A DNA stretch of 64,000 nt from [Clostridium] ultunense DSM 10521 (GTDB lineage Bacteria > Bacillota > Clostridia > Tissierellales > Tepidimicrobiaceae): positions 411,049 to 475,048 of the forward strand of contig NZ_AZSU01000003.1 in NCBI RefSeq assembly GCF_000511955.1. The letters run 5' to 3'. Positions 8,852 to 19,099 of this stretch are shown piece by piece. The notes beneath the pieces were generated by a model. The model was given only the letters and a program-made list of their open reading frames with translations. It had not been told where the DNA came from and searched no databases. The number at the start of each line of letters is the position of its first letter. Positions within the stretch are counted from its first letter, which is position 1. The translations under genes and the position numbers were made by a program.

Positions 8852-9955
8852 TTATTTAGTTAATCCATCTATTATATTGACAATCCTATCTACTGCATCT
8901 AGTTTTCCTAAGGCTTTGCTTTTTTTACTCATATCAATAAGTTTATCTTTATCCATAACAATCATATGGATAGTTTCATTTAAGACCTCTCCCGTTAAAC
9001 CCTTCTCTAAAATTAAATAGGCAGCACCCTTCTCTTTGAATACTTTCGCATTGTATTCTTGATGGTTTTCAGCAGTATATCCCTTTGGTATCAAAATGCT
9101 AGGAACACCAACGGCGGAAATTTCTGCTAAAGTAATAGCTCCTGCGCTAGTTATAACTAGATTTGCAATATTAAGTCCTTTAGGAATATCATAAAAATAT
9201 GGCAAAATTCTTATATTATGTTTAATATCTAATTTTTCTTCTTTTAACTTTTCCATGAATCCATCATAAAATCTCTTACCTGTCACATGGATAATTTGTA
9301 AATTCTCATTTGATATATTTTTTTTAATCACATGAAACATAGCATCATTTAACTTTTTTTGGCCACCACTACCACCAAAGGAAAGTATGAAAGGAATATT
9401 GGGATTAATACCTAAATCCATATAAGCTTGTTTCTTGTCGATATCTATTATGCTTTTCCGGATGGGATTCCCTGTCAATATGACTTTTTCTGGATATTTA
9501 AAATACTTTTTTGACTCCTCAAAGGTTATAAGAACCTTATCTACATATCTAGCAAGAATTTTATTGGTTATACCTGGGAAAGCATTTTGTTCATGGATTA
9601 TCGTAGGAATCTTATTTTTACTTGCAATATATACCACTGGTCCACAAACATAACCTCCAGTGCCAATTACTATATCTGGATTAAACTCATTAATTATCTT
9701 TTTTGCATCTGCAAGACCTAAGAACAATTCCTTAATGGCTTTAAATGAATCTAGATTAATTTTTCTAGGCATTCCCATAACTCTGATGGTTTTAAAATCA
9801 AAGCCTTCTTTTGGCACTAACTCACTTTCAAGTCCCATCTCTGTGCCCACATATAAAATATTCGCTTCCTTATCCCTATTTTTAATCTCCCAAGCTATTG
9901 CTAGAGCAGGATATATATGTCCTCCGGTTCCCCCTCCTGTAATTAAATATTTCAT
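8852..9955 (-). CDS. murG: MurG, lipid II synthase
   Basis: GT28-type glycosyltransferase of 367 aa that adds GlcNAc to lipid I at the inner membrane face. The N-terminal GGGTGGHIYPALAIA loop, IGTGGYVCGP and the C-terminal donor-site segments SAGAITLAEISAVGVPSILIP and AENHQEYNA are all present. Length is normal. It sits just after ftsW with a 4-bp gap and a ribosome site TAGGAGTTGAAATT. Confidence 0.97.
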   Translation of the reverse strand: MKYLITGGGTGGHIYPALAIAWEIKNRDKEANILYVGTEMGLESELVPKEGFDFKTIRVMGMPRKINLDSFKAIKELFLGLADAKKIINEFNPDIVIGTGGYVCGPVVYIASKNKIPTIIHEQNAFPGITNKILARYVDKVLITFEESKKYFKYPEKVILTGNPIRKSIIDIDKKQAYMDLGINPNIPFILSFGGSGGQKKLNDAMFHVIKKNISNENLQIIHVTGKRFYDGFMEKLKEEKLDIKHNIRILPYFYDIPKGLNIANLVITSAGAITLAEISAVGVPSILIPKGYTAENHQEYNAKVFKEKGAAYLILEKGLTGEVLNETIHMIVMDKDKLIDMSKKSKALGKLDAVDRIVNIIDGLTK

Positions 9956-9959
9956 AATT

Positions 9960-11075
9960 TCAACTCCTATCTAATTTTACATGTCTTGATATATTTAATA
10001 GAATGCCTACCGATGACATATAAAGAATCAATGATGTACCTCCATAACTTACGAAAGGAAGAGGGATACCTGTTGTTGGTATTGATGAAGTAACTACTGC
10101 AATATGGATCAAAGATTGGACTGTAATCAATGCCACTATGCCTGTAGCTAGTAAACATCCAAATAAATCTTCTATATTTAAAGCTATCCTAATTCCTCTC
10201 CATATAAGTACCATGAATAATAGGATCACAGTGAATCCACCTAAAAACCCTAACTCCTCACCAATAATTGCAAAAATAAAATCATTATACGGTTCTGGAA
10301 TATAAAAAAATTTCTGTCTACTCTTTCCTAAACCTAGACCAAATAATCCACCAGAACCTAAAGCATATAAGGATTGAACTGCCTGCCAGCCAGTATCAGC
10401 TTTATCAGCAAAAGGGTCTAAAAATGCTGTTAATCTTCTCATCCTATATTCATTTTCATCGCTAGTAATCGCCATCACTAAGCCAACAGAAGCCCCTATT
10501 ATCATTAATAAAAGATGACTAGCCTTCATTCCTGCTACAAAAAAGATACTCACTAAAGTCATACCTAGAGTCACAGTTGTACCCAAATCCTTTTGCAAAT
10601 AGATCATCCCGCAGGATAGACCAATAATTATCATAGTGGGAATAGTTGTTTTTTTAAAATCTTTTATTAGGTCCTTCCTCTTAGATAAAAAAGCTGCTAA
10701 AAATATAATTGAGCCTAATTTTATTACGTCTGAAGGCATAAAAGTTGTAAAGCCTAAATCAACCCACCTCCTGGCACCTTTTTTTACAACTCCTAAAGGA
10801 GTAAAAATGAGAAGACCACTAGCTAAAGAAATAAAATATATAAGCCTAGACATCTTTTTTATGATTCTATAATCAAAATTCATGAAAAAGAGCATGGCAA
10901 TTAACCCTAAACCAGCTGCAAATATTTGTTTTTTTAGAAAATAATAGCCGTCGTTCATCCTTATGCCTTCTGGCCAAGATGAACTAAAAACCATAATTAT
11001 ACCAATAAACACAAGGAGTAAAGTTGCTAAAAGTAAAGTAAAGTCGCAAGCCCTCTTTCTAACTTTTTTAGCCAT
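9960..11075 (-). CDS. ftsW: FtsW/SpoVE-type SEDS glycosyltransferase
   Basis: 371-aa polytopic membrane protein of the SEDS family (about ten segments) that polymerises lipid II together with a class B PBP. Family signatures include FVAGMKASHLLL, the LYALGSGGLFGLGLGKSRQK loop, YNDFIFAIIGEELGFLG and the C-terminal PLPFVSYGGTS. In this position B. subtilis carries spoVE, and only one SEDS gene is present here. It may therefore serve division, sporulation or both. Confidence 0.93.
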   Translation of the reverse strand: MAKKVRKRACDFTLLLATLLLVFIGIIMVFSSSWPEGIRMNDGYYFLKKQIFAAGLGLIAMLFFMNFDYRIIKKMSRLIYFISLASGLLIFTPLGVVKKGARRWVDLGFTTFMPSDVIKLGSIIFLAAFLSKRKDLIKDFKKTTIPTMIIIGLSCGMIYLQKDLGTTVTLGMTLVSIFFVAGMKASHLLLMIIGASVGLVMAITSDENEYRMRRLTAFLDPFADKADTGWQAVQSLYALGSGGLFGLGLGKSRQKFFYIPEPYNDFIFAIIGEELGFLGGFTVILLFMVLIWRGIRIALNIEDLFGCLLATGIVALITVQSLIHIAVVTSSIPTTGIPLPFVSYGGTSLILYMSSVGILLNISRHVKLDRS

Positions 11076-11076
11076 T

Positions 11077-12438
11077 TTATTCCTCCTTTAAGTCATATAC
11101 TGCTTTTTTAAAATCATTGCCCCTCATTTCAAAACTATTATACATATCCCAGGAAGCACAAGCTGGGGATAATAATATATTATCTCCACTTTCAGCTAGC
11201 CCATAACTTTTTATGACGGCTTCTTCCATGTTATCTACAATATATACATTATTAAACCCATATTTTAGAGCTGTATCTTTAATTTTCTCCTTAGTTTCTC
11301 CTAACAATACAATGGATTTTACTTTACCCTTAAAGGATAGAATAAAATTGTCAAATTCACTTCCCTTGTCATGACCTCCTGCTATTAGAATAATGGGAGA
11401 TTCAACTGCCTCTATCGCTTTTATGCTTGCTTCAGGATTAGTACCCTTAGAATCATTGTAAAATTTAATTCCATCAATTATATCTACATATTCAATTCTA
11501 TGTTCTACACCAGGAAAAGTTCTAAGTACTTTTTTCATCACATTTATATCTAATCCCATTATCCATCCTATAGCAACGCTAGCAAGAACATTTTCTAAGT
11601 TATGTTTGCCAAGAATTTTTATCTCGTTAGTCCTTATGACCTTTTCAGCTTTGTCCCCATCATCTATTACTACATATCCGTTTTCTATATATATTCCCTT
11701 TGAAAGTTTATTATCAACGCTAAACCAGGTTAAATTAGCCTTTATTTCATCTTTCATCCCCTTTAACAATGGATCATCATAATTGAGAATGGTGTATTCG
11801 TCTTCTGCCTGATTGAGGAATATTTTTTTCTTTGCCTTAATATAATTATCTAGGGTATTATGCCAATTTAAATGATCCGGCGTAATATTTAATATCAAGC
11901 TTATTTTGGGATTGAACTCTACAGTGTTTTCCAGTTGAAAGCTACTAGCTTCAACAACAAATACATCTTCCTTACTAGAATTTACAACATCCCATAAAAT
12001 TCCCACTCCAATATTGCCTGCCACATGGGTGGTAAATCCTGCTTTATTGAAAAATTGTCCAACTAATGTAGTCGTAGTAGTTTTCCCATTTGTACCTGTA
12101 ATGGCAATAAAATTGCTATTCGGACTGATCCTATAAGCCAACTCTAAATCAGTAAGCACTTCAATACCTTTTGCCTTAGCTTTTTTAATAATATCCAAAT
12201 TAGGCGGTATTCCTGGGCTTTTAACTATTAAATCAATATGGTTTAATGGAACATCATTAGTTCCTAAATAAAAATCTATATTTAAATTTTCGATTTGAGA
12301 AATATTTTCTTGTAATTCCTCTTCCTCTTTTAAATCGCTAATTATTATTTTAGCTCCTAATTTATTTAAAGCTTTTACAGTGGATACTCCACTAATCCCT
12401 AGACCTAATATTAGTATATTTTTATTCTTTAAATTCAT
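11077..12438 (-). CDS. murD: UDP-MurNAc-L-alanine:D-glutamate ligase MurD
   Basis: Mur ligase of about 453 aa that adds D-Glu to UDP-MurNAc-L-Ala. It has an N-terminal Rossmann-like UDP-binding domain (NILILGLGISGVSTVKAL), the ATP loop AITGTNGKTTTTTL, a central HNLENVLAS motif and the C-terminal ligase domain (FYNDSKGTNPEASIKAIEA, LLSPACASWDMY). ATG 12438 follows AAGGTGTGAAT; the GTG at 12444 overlaps that site. Confidence 0.96.
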   Translation of the reverse strand: MNLKNKNILILGLGISGVSTVKALNKLGAKIIISDLKEEEELQENISQIENLNIDFYLGTNDVPLNHIDLIVKSPGIPPNLDIIKKAKAKGIEVLTDLELAYRISPNSNFIAITGTNGKTTTTTLVGQFFNKAGFTTHVAGNIGVGILWDVVNSSKEDVFVVEASSFQLENTVEFNPKISLILNITPDHLNWHNTLDNYIKAKKKIFLNQAEDEYTILNYDDPLLKGMKDEIKANLTWFSVDNKLSKGIYIENGYVVIDDGDKAEKVIRTNEIKILGKHNLENVLASVAIGWIMGLDINVMKKVLRTFPGVEHRIEYVDIIDGIKFYNDSKGTNPEASIKAIEAVESPIILIAGGHDKGSEFDNFILSFKGKVKSIVLLGETKEKIKDTALKYGFNNVYIVDNMEEAVIKSYGLAESGDNILLSPACASWDMYNSFEMRGNDFKKAVYDLKEE

Positions 12439-12458
12439 ATTCACACCTTACTTTCCAA

Positions 12459-13424
12459 TTAGTTTAAACTTGCCACGCCTATTAAACATAACATGACAGT
12501 AATGCTCCAAAATACAATCACTACTTTGGTTTCTTTCCATCCTTTTTGCTCAAAATGATGATGAAGAGGACTCATCAAAAAAACCCGCTTCTTTGTAAGC
12601 TTATAAGAAACAACCTGTATAATTACAGATAAAGCCTCAGCAAAATATATACCTCCCACTATCGGGATCATCAAAGGTAAATTTAATAATATAGCAATGG
12701 CGGAAACAGCACCACCTAAAGCCATAGAGCCAGTATCCCCCATAAAAATCTTTGCAGGATAAGCATTATATATTAGAAAGCCAAGACAGGCTCCAGTTAA
12801 AGCAGCCGAAAATATAGATATACTATCCATTCCCCAATTAAGAGCAACTAGCCCAAAGAAAGATAGAACTATTAAGGTAACTCCTGAGGCTAATCCATCT
12901 AGCCCATCTGTCAGATTTACGCTATTTACTGTGCCTACAACCACGAATGCTATAAAAGGTACATATAGGATTCCTAAATCCAAATATCTATTACTTAAAA
13001 AGGGAATAATAATCTTAGTACCAAGCATAGAGGTATTAGATTGATATATGGCTAACAAAGTAGCCAGTATTACCTGCCCAATTAGCTTTTGATAAGCCTT
13101 TAATCCTAAAGACCTTTTATTTATGATTTTCATATAATCATCGACAAATCCAATTAGTCCAAACCCAATAGTCGATATCAATAGTACATACATATCGCTA
13201 TTCAGCAGCCCTGAACTTAACGTAGTTATTAGCAAAGCAATTATTATTATTATACCTCCCATGGTGGGAGTCCCCGATTTAGATAGATGAGTTTTTGGTC
13301 CGTCTTCTCTTACATTTTGACCAATATTTAGTCTTTTTAATATTGGTATTATAATAGGTCCTAATATGACAGTTATTATAAAGGCTATAATAACGATTCT
13401 AACAATATCTATATATTCAACCAT
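12459..13424 (-). CDS. mraY: Phospho-MurNAc-pentapeptide translocase MraY
   Basis: 321-aa integral membrane enzyme (about ten segments) making lipid I from UDP-MurNAc-pentapeptide and undecaprenyl phosphate. Catalytic signatures are GTPTMGG near residue 50, GFVDDYMKI, NLTDGLDGLASG with FMGDTGSMALGG, and the histidine motif SPLHHHFE near the C-terminus. It follows murE directly; the murF that usually lies between murE and mraY is absent. Confidence 0.97.
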   Translation of the reverse strand: MVEYIDIVRIVIIAFIITVILGPIIIPILKRLNIGQNVREDGPKTHLSKSGTPTMGGIIIIIALLITTLSSGLLNSDMYVLLISTIGFGLIGFVDDYMKIINKRSLGLKAYQKLIGQVILATLLAIYQSNTSMLGTKIIIPFLSNRYLDLGILYVPFIAFVVVGTVNSVNLTDGLDGLASGVTLIVLSFFGLVALNWGMDSISIFSAALTGACLGFLIYNAYPAKIFMGDTGSMALGGAVSAIAILLNLPLMIPIVGGIYFAEALSVIIQVVSYKLTKKRVFLMSPLHHHFEQKGWKETKVVIVFWSITVMLCLIGVASLN

Positions 13425-13454
13425 TTATTTTCTCCTCTCTCGTGTCTATTGCTG

Positions 13455-14936
13455 TTATTTATCTAAATTTTTCAATATGTCTAATACTATTTGTTTTTCA
13501 TCAAAGGAAATAATTTTATCTTTGATTATAGTATAGGTTTCATGACCTTTTCCAGCTAATAATATTATATCCTTTGGTTTAGCATTTAATAGAGCAAATT
13601 CTATTGCCTCTTTTCTATCAGTGATGGCTATATATTTTCCTTTTGCTTTTTCTACTCCTACTATGATATCCTTAATGATTTCATCTGGGTCCTCAAATCT
13701 TGGGTTATCTGAAGTAACTATACACAAATCCGCATGTTTTGCCACCGTTTCCCCCATAATTGGTCGTTTTGTCCTATCTCTATTACCACCTGCTCCAAAA
13801 ATAACAACCTTTCTTCCCTCTGCAAATTGGTCTATAGTAGTTAAAACCTTCTCTAGTCCATCAGGGGTATGGGCAAAATCTATTATAACGCTAAAATCTT
13901 CATCTACTGGAACAATCTCAAACCGCCCTTTAATTCCAACCACCGATTCTATACCCATCTTTATAGAGGGTAAATCCACATTATAAGCGATACCACAAGA
14001 GGCTGCTGCCAATGCATTATATACGTTAAATCTACCCAATAAGTTTAAATTAATAGGAACGGAACCTTTTGGGGTATTTAAAGTAAAATTTACCCCCTTA
14101 ATATGACAATTTACATCTGTAGCATATACATCCCAATTCTTTTCTATGCCATAGGTTATTATGGGTATAGAAATATTGATATCATCTAACATCCTCCTGC
14201 CAAAGGGGTCATCTCCGTTGATTATATTATATTTTTTTGTTCTATTAAATAGTTTTAATTTGCTATTATAATAATTTTCCATAGTTATATGGTAATCCAA
14301 ATGATCTTCAGTTAAGTTGGTAAATATGCCTACTTGAAAATCCATATACTCTACTCTTTTTAAGTCTAAAGAATGGGAAGACACTTCCATGATACAATAC
14401 CCAATATTAACGTCTACCATCTTCCTTAAATGTTCCTGTATAGTTAAGGATTCGGGAGTAGTATTTTTAATATCTACAACATTATCATCTATTATGGAAC
14501 CTAAAGTTCCAATTAATCCTGCCTTTTCATAGTTCTTATCAAAAATGCTTTTTATTAGATATGTAGTTGAAGTTTTTCCATTGGTACCTGTTACACCTAT
14601 TAAATCCAATTCCTTAGACGGTTCACTAAAATATTTAGAAGAAAATTTAGCTAAAGCTTCAATGGTATCATCAACTTTTATTAATGTAATATCATCTTTA
14701 TCTATTTTAACATCCTTTTGTACTACTATACAATTGGCCCCTTTTCCTATGGCCTCATCTATATAGCTATGCCCATCTACGGTAAATCCTTCAATAGCTA
14801 TAAACATATTGTCTTTAGATATCTTTCTAGAATCATGTTGGATTCCTTGGATATCAATATTTTTATTACCTTTTAAAATCTCACATTTATAACCATCTAC
14901 TATAGTTTCAAGTTTCAATTTTACCCCTGCTTTCAT
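13455..14936 (-). CDS. murE: MurE, UDP-MurNAc-tripeptide synthetase (meso-DAP type)
   Basis: Mur ligase of 493 aa adding the third stem-peptide residue. The ATP loop is GVTGTNGKTSTTYL; the C-terminal domain has the motif SDNPRFEDP, and DNPR is the signature associated with meso-diaminopimelate. The start is uncertain: ATG 14936 has no ribosome site, whereas TTG 14918 follows GCAGGGGTAAAA. It is not fused to MurF (normal single-enzyme length). Confidence 0.96.
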   Translation of the reverse strand: MKAGVKLKLETIVDGYKCEILKGNKNIDIQGIQHDSRKISKDNMFIAIEGFTVDGHSYIDEAIGKGANCIVVQKDVKIDKDDITLIKVDDTIEALAKFSSKYFSEPSKELDLIGVTGTNGKTSTTYLIKSIFDKNYEKAGLIGTLGSIIDDNVVDIKNTTPESLTIQEHLRKMVDVNIGYCIMEVSSHSLDLKRVEYMDFQVGIFTNLTEDHLDYHITMENYYNSKLKLFNRTKKYNIINGDDPFGRRMLDDINISIPIITYGIEKNWDVYATDVNCHIKGVNFTLNTPKGSVPINLNLLGRFNVYNALAAASCGIAYNVDLPSIKMGIESVVGIKGRFEIVPVDEDFSVIIDFAHTPDGLEKVLTTIDQFAEGRKVVIFGAGGNRDRTKRPIMGETVAKHADLCIVTSDNPRFEDPDEIIKDIIVGVEKAKGKYIAITDRKEAIEFALLNAKPKDIILLAGKGHETYTIIKDKIISFDEKQIVLDILKNLDK

Positions 14937-14989
14937 TCTTATTAATATAATGAATTAAAAGGCAACTTTAAAAGTCGCCCTTAATAATA

Positions 14990-17161
14990 TTACTCTTTCG
15001 TATCAGAAAATTCAACTTTAACATTATAATTTATATCAATTTCTGTACCTGGCATTGGATCTTGATCTGCAACTGCACCTTCTCCTTTAAATTCATATTC
15101 TAACCCTAATCCATCCAATATTTTAATTACATCTTCTCTAGTTTTTCCTTTAAGATCTGGCATAATTATTTTATCTTCCCTTTTATAATCTTCATCTAAA
15201 TATAGATCAATTATAGAACCTTTAGTAACTTCACTGCCTGGCAGTGGAAATTGATCTATTACCATAGAGTCTTCAATAATATTAAAAGATTCCGTTGTAT
15301 ATTTAAACCCTAATTCAGATAATACCTTACCAGCTTCATCAATTTTCATATTTCGCACATCTGGGACTTTTTCAATATATTCAAATTGCTCCTTTTCTTC
15401 CTCAGTAAATTCTGGTTTGATCTCAAGGTAGGATAGGGTTTCCTCTATTATCTTAGCTGCTACAGGTGCAGCAACACTACCTCCATAATAAACACCTTCA
15501 GGTTCATCTACAATAACCAATACAGCTATCTTTGGATTAGAAGCTGGTGCCACTGCAACAAAAGAACCAATATACTTCCCAGGTGCATACTTCCCATCTA
15601 TTATTTTTTGGGCAGTCCCAGTTTTTCCAGCAACCTTATATCCTGGTACATAGGCATTAGCACCAGTACCTTTTGAAACGACTCCTTCCATCATATCTAG
15701 CATTGTTTTAGAGGTATTCTTAGATATGACTTGACGTTTAACCTCTGGTTTGTTTTCTATTACAACATTACCTTCATTATCAATTAACTGGGATACTAGC
15801 CTTGGTTTCATAAGATTACCCCCATTAGCAATAGCTGAAACCGCGTTTATAAGTTGTATAGGGGTTACGGCTATTCCGTGACCATAGGACATAGTAGCTA
15901 AATTGACTTCCTTTATAACATCTACATTAGCAGGTATTATACCTCCTTGTTCACCAGTCAACTCTATATCGGTTTTTTCTCCAAATCCAAATGCTTTAAT
16001 ATATTTATAAAGTTTTTGTTTACCTAATTTTCTTCCCAAGTCTACAAAAACAACATTACAGGAATTTTCCACACCTTCTCTTAAAGTTTGAGCTCCATGA
16101 GGATTATACCACCTGGCACATTTTAATACCACTCCAGGTATATCTCTTATAAAACCATTACAGTAAAATTGAGTATCTACATTCACGACATTCTCTTCTA
16201 ATGCTGCAGCAGCTACCACCAATTTAAAGGTAGAACCCGGTTCATAAGCATCATTAATAGCAAAGTTACGCCACATATCATACCATTTTTTTTTCACTTC
16301 TTCATCAGATAAACTTTCCCATTCTTTTTTCTCTTCTTCATTTATTGGTTCCCTTGGGTTATTTGGATTATATTGAGGTAAAGTTGTCATAGCTAATATA
16401 TCTCCAGTATCTGGCTCCATAACAATTATAGAGACATTTTTAGCCTTGGTAGTTATCAAGGATTCCATAGCAGCCTTCTCGGCAAAATGCTGTATGGTCT
16501 CGTCAATAGTTAAAACTACATTTAATCCATCTTCAGCATCATAAATTCTTTCCCCATCATAGGGCATTTGCCTGCCTCGTGCATCTTCCGTTTTTACCCA
16601 CCTACCTGGAGAGCCCGTTAGATATTTATCATAAGTCTTTTCAATACCGTATAAACCGTAATTATCTATATCAGTAAAACCAATAATATGACTTGCAAAA
16701 TCTTCATAAGGATAGAATCTTTTGTTATCATCTACAATTTCAATTCCGGATAATTTTAAATTTCTTAAAGTCTTGGCTTCTTCTTTGGAAATCCATTGTT
16801 TTATTTTTTCCACATTGGTTTTTTTAGTAATCTTTTCATGTACTATCCCTTCATCCATTTCCAAAACTTCTGCTACCTGCTTAGCGGTATTTGCTGGATC
16901 TTTAATATCAGCAGGGCTAGCCCATACTGTATAGGAACTAACGGAAATAGCTAATTTTTTCCCATTCCTATCATAGATTATACCTCTTTTGGATTTTATT
17001 TCTATGCCCTTTGTCCATTGTTCTAAGGCTCCTTTTTTCAATTCTTCCCCTGTTGCAATTTGAATATACCCTAGCCTAACAATAAGGGAAAGAACCACTA
17101 TTGTAACTACAATAAATATAAATATCAACCTTTTTTTTGAGACATTACTAGGTACTGTCAA
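14990..17161 (-). CDS. Class B penicillin-binding protein, SpoVD/PBP2B type, with two PASTA domains
   Basis: 723-aa bitopic transpeptidase that crosslinks peptidoglycan with its SEDS partner. It has one N-terminal membrane segment (~12-32), a dimerisation domain and a transpeptidase domain with the active-site serine in YEPGSTFKLV, SCN (ENSCNVVF) and KTG (VAGKTGTAQK). Two C-terminal PASTA repeats start near VPDVRNMKIDEA and IIMPDLKGKTRE. It begins at TTG behind AGGAGGGTTTAAT. B. subtilis has separate pbpB and spoVD here; only one copy exists in this window. Confidence 0.93.
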   Translation of the reverse strand: MTVPSNVSKKRLIFIFIVVTIVVLSLIVRLGYIQIATGEELKKGALEQWTKGIEIKSKRGIIYDRNGKKLAISVSSYTVWASPADIKDPANTAKQVAEVLEMDEGIVHEKITKKTNVEKIKQWISKEEAKTLRNLKLSGIEIVDDNKRFYPYEDFASHIIGFTDIDNYGLYGIEKTYDKYLTGSPGRWVKTEDARGRQMPYDGERIYDAEDGLNVVLTIDETIQHFAEKAAMESLITTKAKNVSIIVMEPDTGDILAMTTLPQYNPNNPREPINEEEKKEWESLSDEEVKKKWYDMWRNFAINDAYEPGSTFKLVVAAAALEENVVNVDTQFYCNGFIRDIPGVVLKCARWYNPHGAQTLREGVENSCNVVFVDLGRKLGKQKLYKYIKAFGFGEKTDIELTGEQGGIIPANVDVIKEVNLATMSYGHGIAVTPIQLINAVSAIANGGNLMKPRLVSQLIDNEGNVVIENKPEVKRQVISKNTSKTMLDMMEGVVSKGTGANAYVPGYKVAGKTGTAQKIIDGKYAPGKYIGSFVAVAPASNPKIAVLVIVDEPEGVYYGGSVAAPVAAKIIEETLSYLEIKPEFTEEEKEQFEYIEKVPDVRNMKIDEAGKVLSELGFKYTTESFNIIEDSMVIDQFPLPGSEVTKGSIIDLYLDEDYKREDKIIMPDLKGKTREDVIKILDGLGLEYEFKGEGAVADQDPMPGTEIDINYNVKVEFSDTKE

Positions 17162-17162
17162 A

Positions 17163-17633
17163 TTAAACCCTCCTAAATAAACTCAGTACCAAATTGAAAA
17201 CATTTTTAAATTGTTGTGCAATAGTAAATTCATCTGGCTCATTTAAATTATCTGAAAGAGCTAGTTCATCTACATCTAAATATACTATCTGTTCTTCTGT
17301 TGGATAGTCCATGCCAAGTTTTACTACTGCATCTTCCTCTATTTTAGAAGAACTCTTTATTGCTTCTAGTTCAGCAACTAGAATTTCCTTCTCCTTTTCC
17401 AATTCTATTTTTTGTTTCTCTAACTCTGTGATCTCCAACCTTATCTTAGTAATATTAGCGTACCTGTATAAAATAAACAAAGACAATATTAATCCAATCA
17501 TTGCAATACCCATTAATGCTAATCTATATAGAGCCTTAGTCCTTTTCTTTCTTTTAACTACTTTTTTGTTTCTACTTTTTTCTGTTCTACTCTTTTCTGG
17601 GTAATAATCATATTCTTTTTTAACTACTAACAA
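17163..17633 (-). CDS. ftsL: FtsL-like septum protein
   Basis: 156-aa bitopic protein with a very basic cytoplasmic part (residues 1-35), one membrane segment (~36-58) and an extracellular leucine-zipper-like coiled coil rich in E, K and I (about 65-100). This architecture and its position between rsmH and the PBP identify FtsL, though FtsL sequences are poorly conserved. The start is TTG 17633 with a GGTAGGAATAAA leader. It ends 1 bp before the PBP start, suggesting translational coupling. Confidence 0.8.
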   Translation of the reverse strand: MLVVKKEYDYYPEKSRTEKSRNKKVVKRKKRTKALYRLALMGIAMIGLILSLFILYRYANITKIRLEITELEKQKIELEKEKEILVAELEAIKSSSKIEEDAVVKLGMDYPTEEQIVYLDVDELALSDNLNEPDEFTIAQQFKNVFNLVLSLFRRV

Positions 17634-17661
17634 TTTATTCCTACCCCCTTTGTTTTAGAAC

Positions 17662-18603
17662 TTAAACCCGTTCAGCAATTCTCAACTTTGAACTTCTAGC
17701 CCTAGGATTCCTTTCTATTTCTTCTGTATTTGGTATTATGGGTTTCCTTGTAATTATTTGAATCTCTTTTTCCTTATCACAAACACATATTGGAAACTCT
17801 GGTGGGCATATACAGTCCTTGTTTAATTCCTTAAATTCCTCTTTCACAATTCTATCTTCCAAAGAGTGAAAAGTAATAATACATAGCCTCCCGCCTTTGT
17901 TAAGCAATCTACACATGATAGGTATGCTCCTTTCCAATACATCTAATTCTTTATTTACTTCTATCCTAATAGCTTGAAAAGTTTTCTTAGCAGGATGGTG
18001 CCCTTCCATTCTAACCTTTTTAGGTATGGCTTTCTTAATGGTATTTACTAAATCTAATGTGGTATCAATAGGTTCCACTTTTCTTTCCTCTACGATAAAT
18101 TCTGCTATGCGTTTAGCCCATCTTTCTTCTCCATATTCCCAAATAATTTTCTCTAATTCTATCTGCGAGTATTTATTCACTACATCCCATGCAGTAAAAT
18201 CTCTGGTCTTGTCCATTCTCATATCCAATGGAGCATCTTTATTATAAGAAAAACCTCTTTCTTCCTGGTCTAATTGATGGGAGGATACTCCTATATCCAA
18301 TAAAATTCCGTCTACCCTTTCAATTTCTAAATCCCTCAATATATCTTTAATATTTACAAAGTTGTTATGAACCAATAGGGTTTTATCAGAATAGTTCTTT
18401 AGAACTTCCCTCGCCTTTTTAATCGCGTTCAAATCTTGATCAATCCCAATTAGTTTGCCTGTTGTCAACCTTTTTGCTATTTCTAAAGAATGTCCTCCTC
18501 CCCCTAAAGTTCCATCTACATAGAAACCATCCTTTTTTATATTTAAACCATCTATTACCTCTTTTAATAATACAGGTATATGTTCAAATTCCAATTTTTT
18601 CAC
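17662..18603 (-). CDS. rsmH: 16S rRNA (cytosine-1402-N4)-methyltransferase RsmH
   Basis: SAM-dependent methyltransferase of 313 aa modifying C1402 of 16S rRNA. The N-terminal [13 protein letters not shown], the SAM loop [40 protein letters not shown] and [12 protein letters not shown] are all in place. The start is either GTG 18603 or TTG 18594; the latter has better spacing from AGGGGAGTG. It is the second gene of the dcw operon. Confidence 0.97.
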   Translation of the reverse strand: MKKLEFEHIPVLLKEVIDGLNIKKDGFYVDGTLGGGGHSLEIAKRLTTGKLIGIDQDLNAIKKAREVLKNYSDKTLLVHNNFVNIKDILRDLEIERVDGILLDIGVSSHQLDQEERGFSYNKDAPLDMRMDKTRDFTAWDVVNKYSQIELEKIIWEYGEERWAKRIAEFIVEERKVEPIDTTLDLVNTIKKAIPKKVRMEGHHPAKKTFQAIRIEVNKELDVLERSIPIMCRLLNKGGRLCIITFHSLEDRIVKEEFKELNKDCICPPEFPICVCDKEKEIQIITRKPIIPNTEEIERNPRARSSKLRIAERV

Positions 18604-18612
18604 TCCCCTATA

Positions 18613-19044
18613 TTAGATGCCTAATTCCGCCATTTTTTCAGCAATACTATCATAACTTAAGCTATCATCCTCATTGTAAGCAGTCCATTCTTCTTTACTC
18701 CATATCTCAATCCGTGCAGCAACGCCTATAATAATAGCATCCTTAATTAATTTGGCATGTTCCCTCAAATTACCAGGTATAAGTACTCTTCCCTGCCTAT
18801 CTAATACACATTCGGTAGCTCCCGCAAAGAAAAACCTAACAAAGGCTCTAGCATCTCTATTGGTAAGTGGTAATGATCTTAGCTTTTCTTCAAGCATTTG
18901 CCATTCCTCTATAGGATAAACAAACAAACAGTTGTCTAGACCCTTGGTCATAATAAAATTTGAACCTAGATCTTCCCTAAATTTCGAAGGCATAATTACC
19001 CTACCTTTATCATCAATTGTATGTTGGTATTCTCCTATAAACAT
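18613..19044 (-). CDS. mraZ: MraZ, transcriptional regulator of the dcw operon
   Basis: 143-aa protein with two SpoVT/AbrB-like repeats, [24 protein letters not shown] in the first and [18 protein letters not shown] in the second. The D-x-x-G-R motif of each repeat contacts DNA. MraZ proteins repress or tune their own dcw operon by binding tandem promoter repeats. ATG 19044 is preferred to GTG 19053, which is part of the AAAGGGTGA ribosome site. Three matching 10-bp repeats lie 30-55 bp upstream. Confidence 0.96.
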   Translation of the reverse strand: MFIGEYQHTIDDKGRVIMPSKFREDLGSNFIMTKGLDNCLFVYPIEEWQMLEEKLRSLPLTNRDARAFVRFFFAGATECVLDRQGRVLIPGNLREHAKLIKDAIIIGVAARIEIWSKEEWTAYNEDDSLSYDSIAEKMAELGI

Positions 19045-19073
19045 ACCACTCACCCTTTATGTTTTTTATTACC

Positions 19074-19099
19074 CCACTTTGTACCACTTTACTCCACTT
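19074..19099 (-). promoter_or_regulatory. MraZ-box operator: three AAGTGG direct repeats
   Basis: On the minus strand the hexamer AAGTGG occurs three times with exactly 10-bp spacing (plus-strand CCACTT at 19074-19079, 19084-19089, 19094-19099), just upstream of mraZ. Tandem ~10-bp repeats containing GTGG or TGGG cores are the known binding sites of MraZ. The helical spacing fits a multimeric ring protein. No clear -35/-10 pair was found nearby. Confidence 0.8.
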
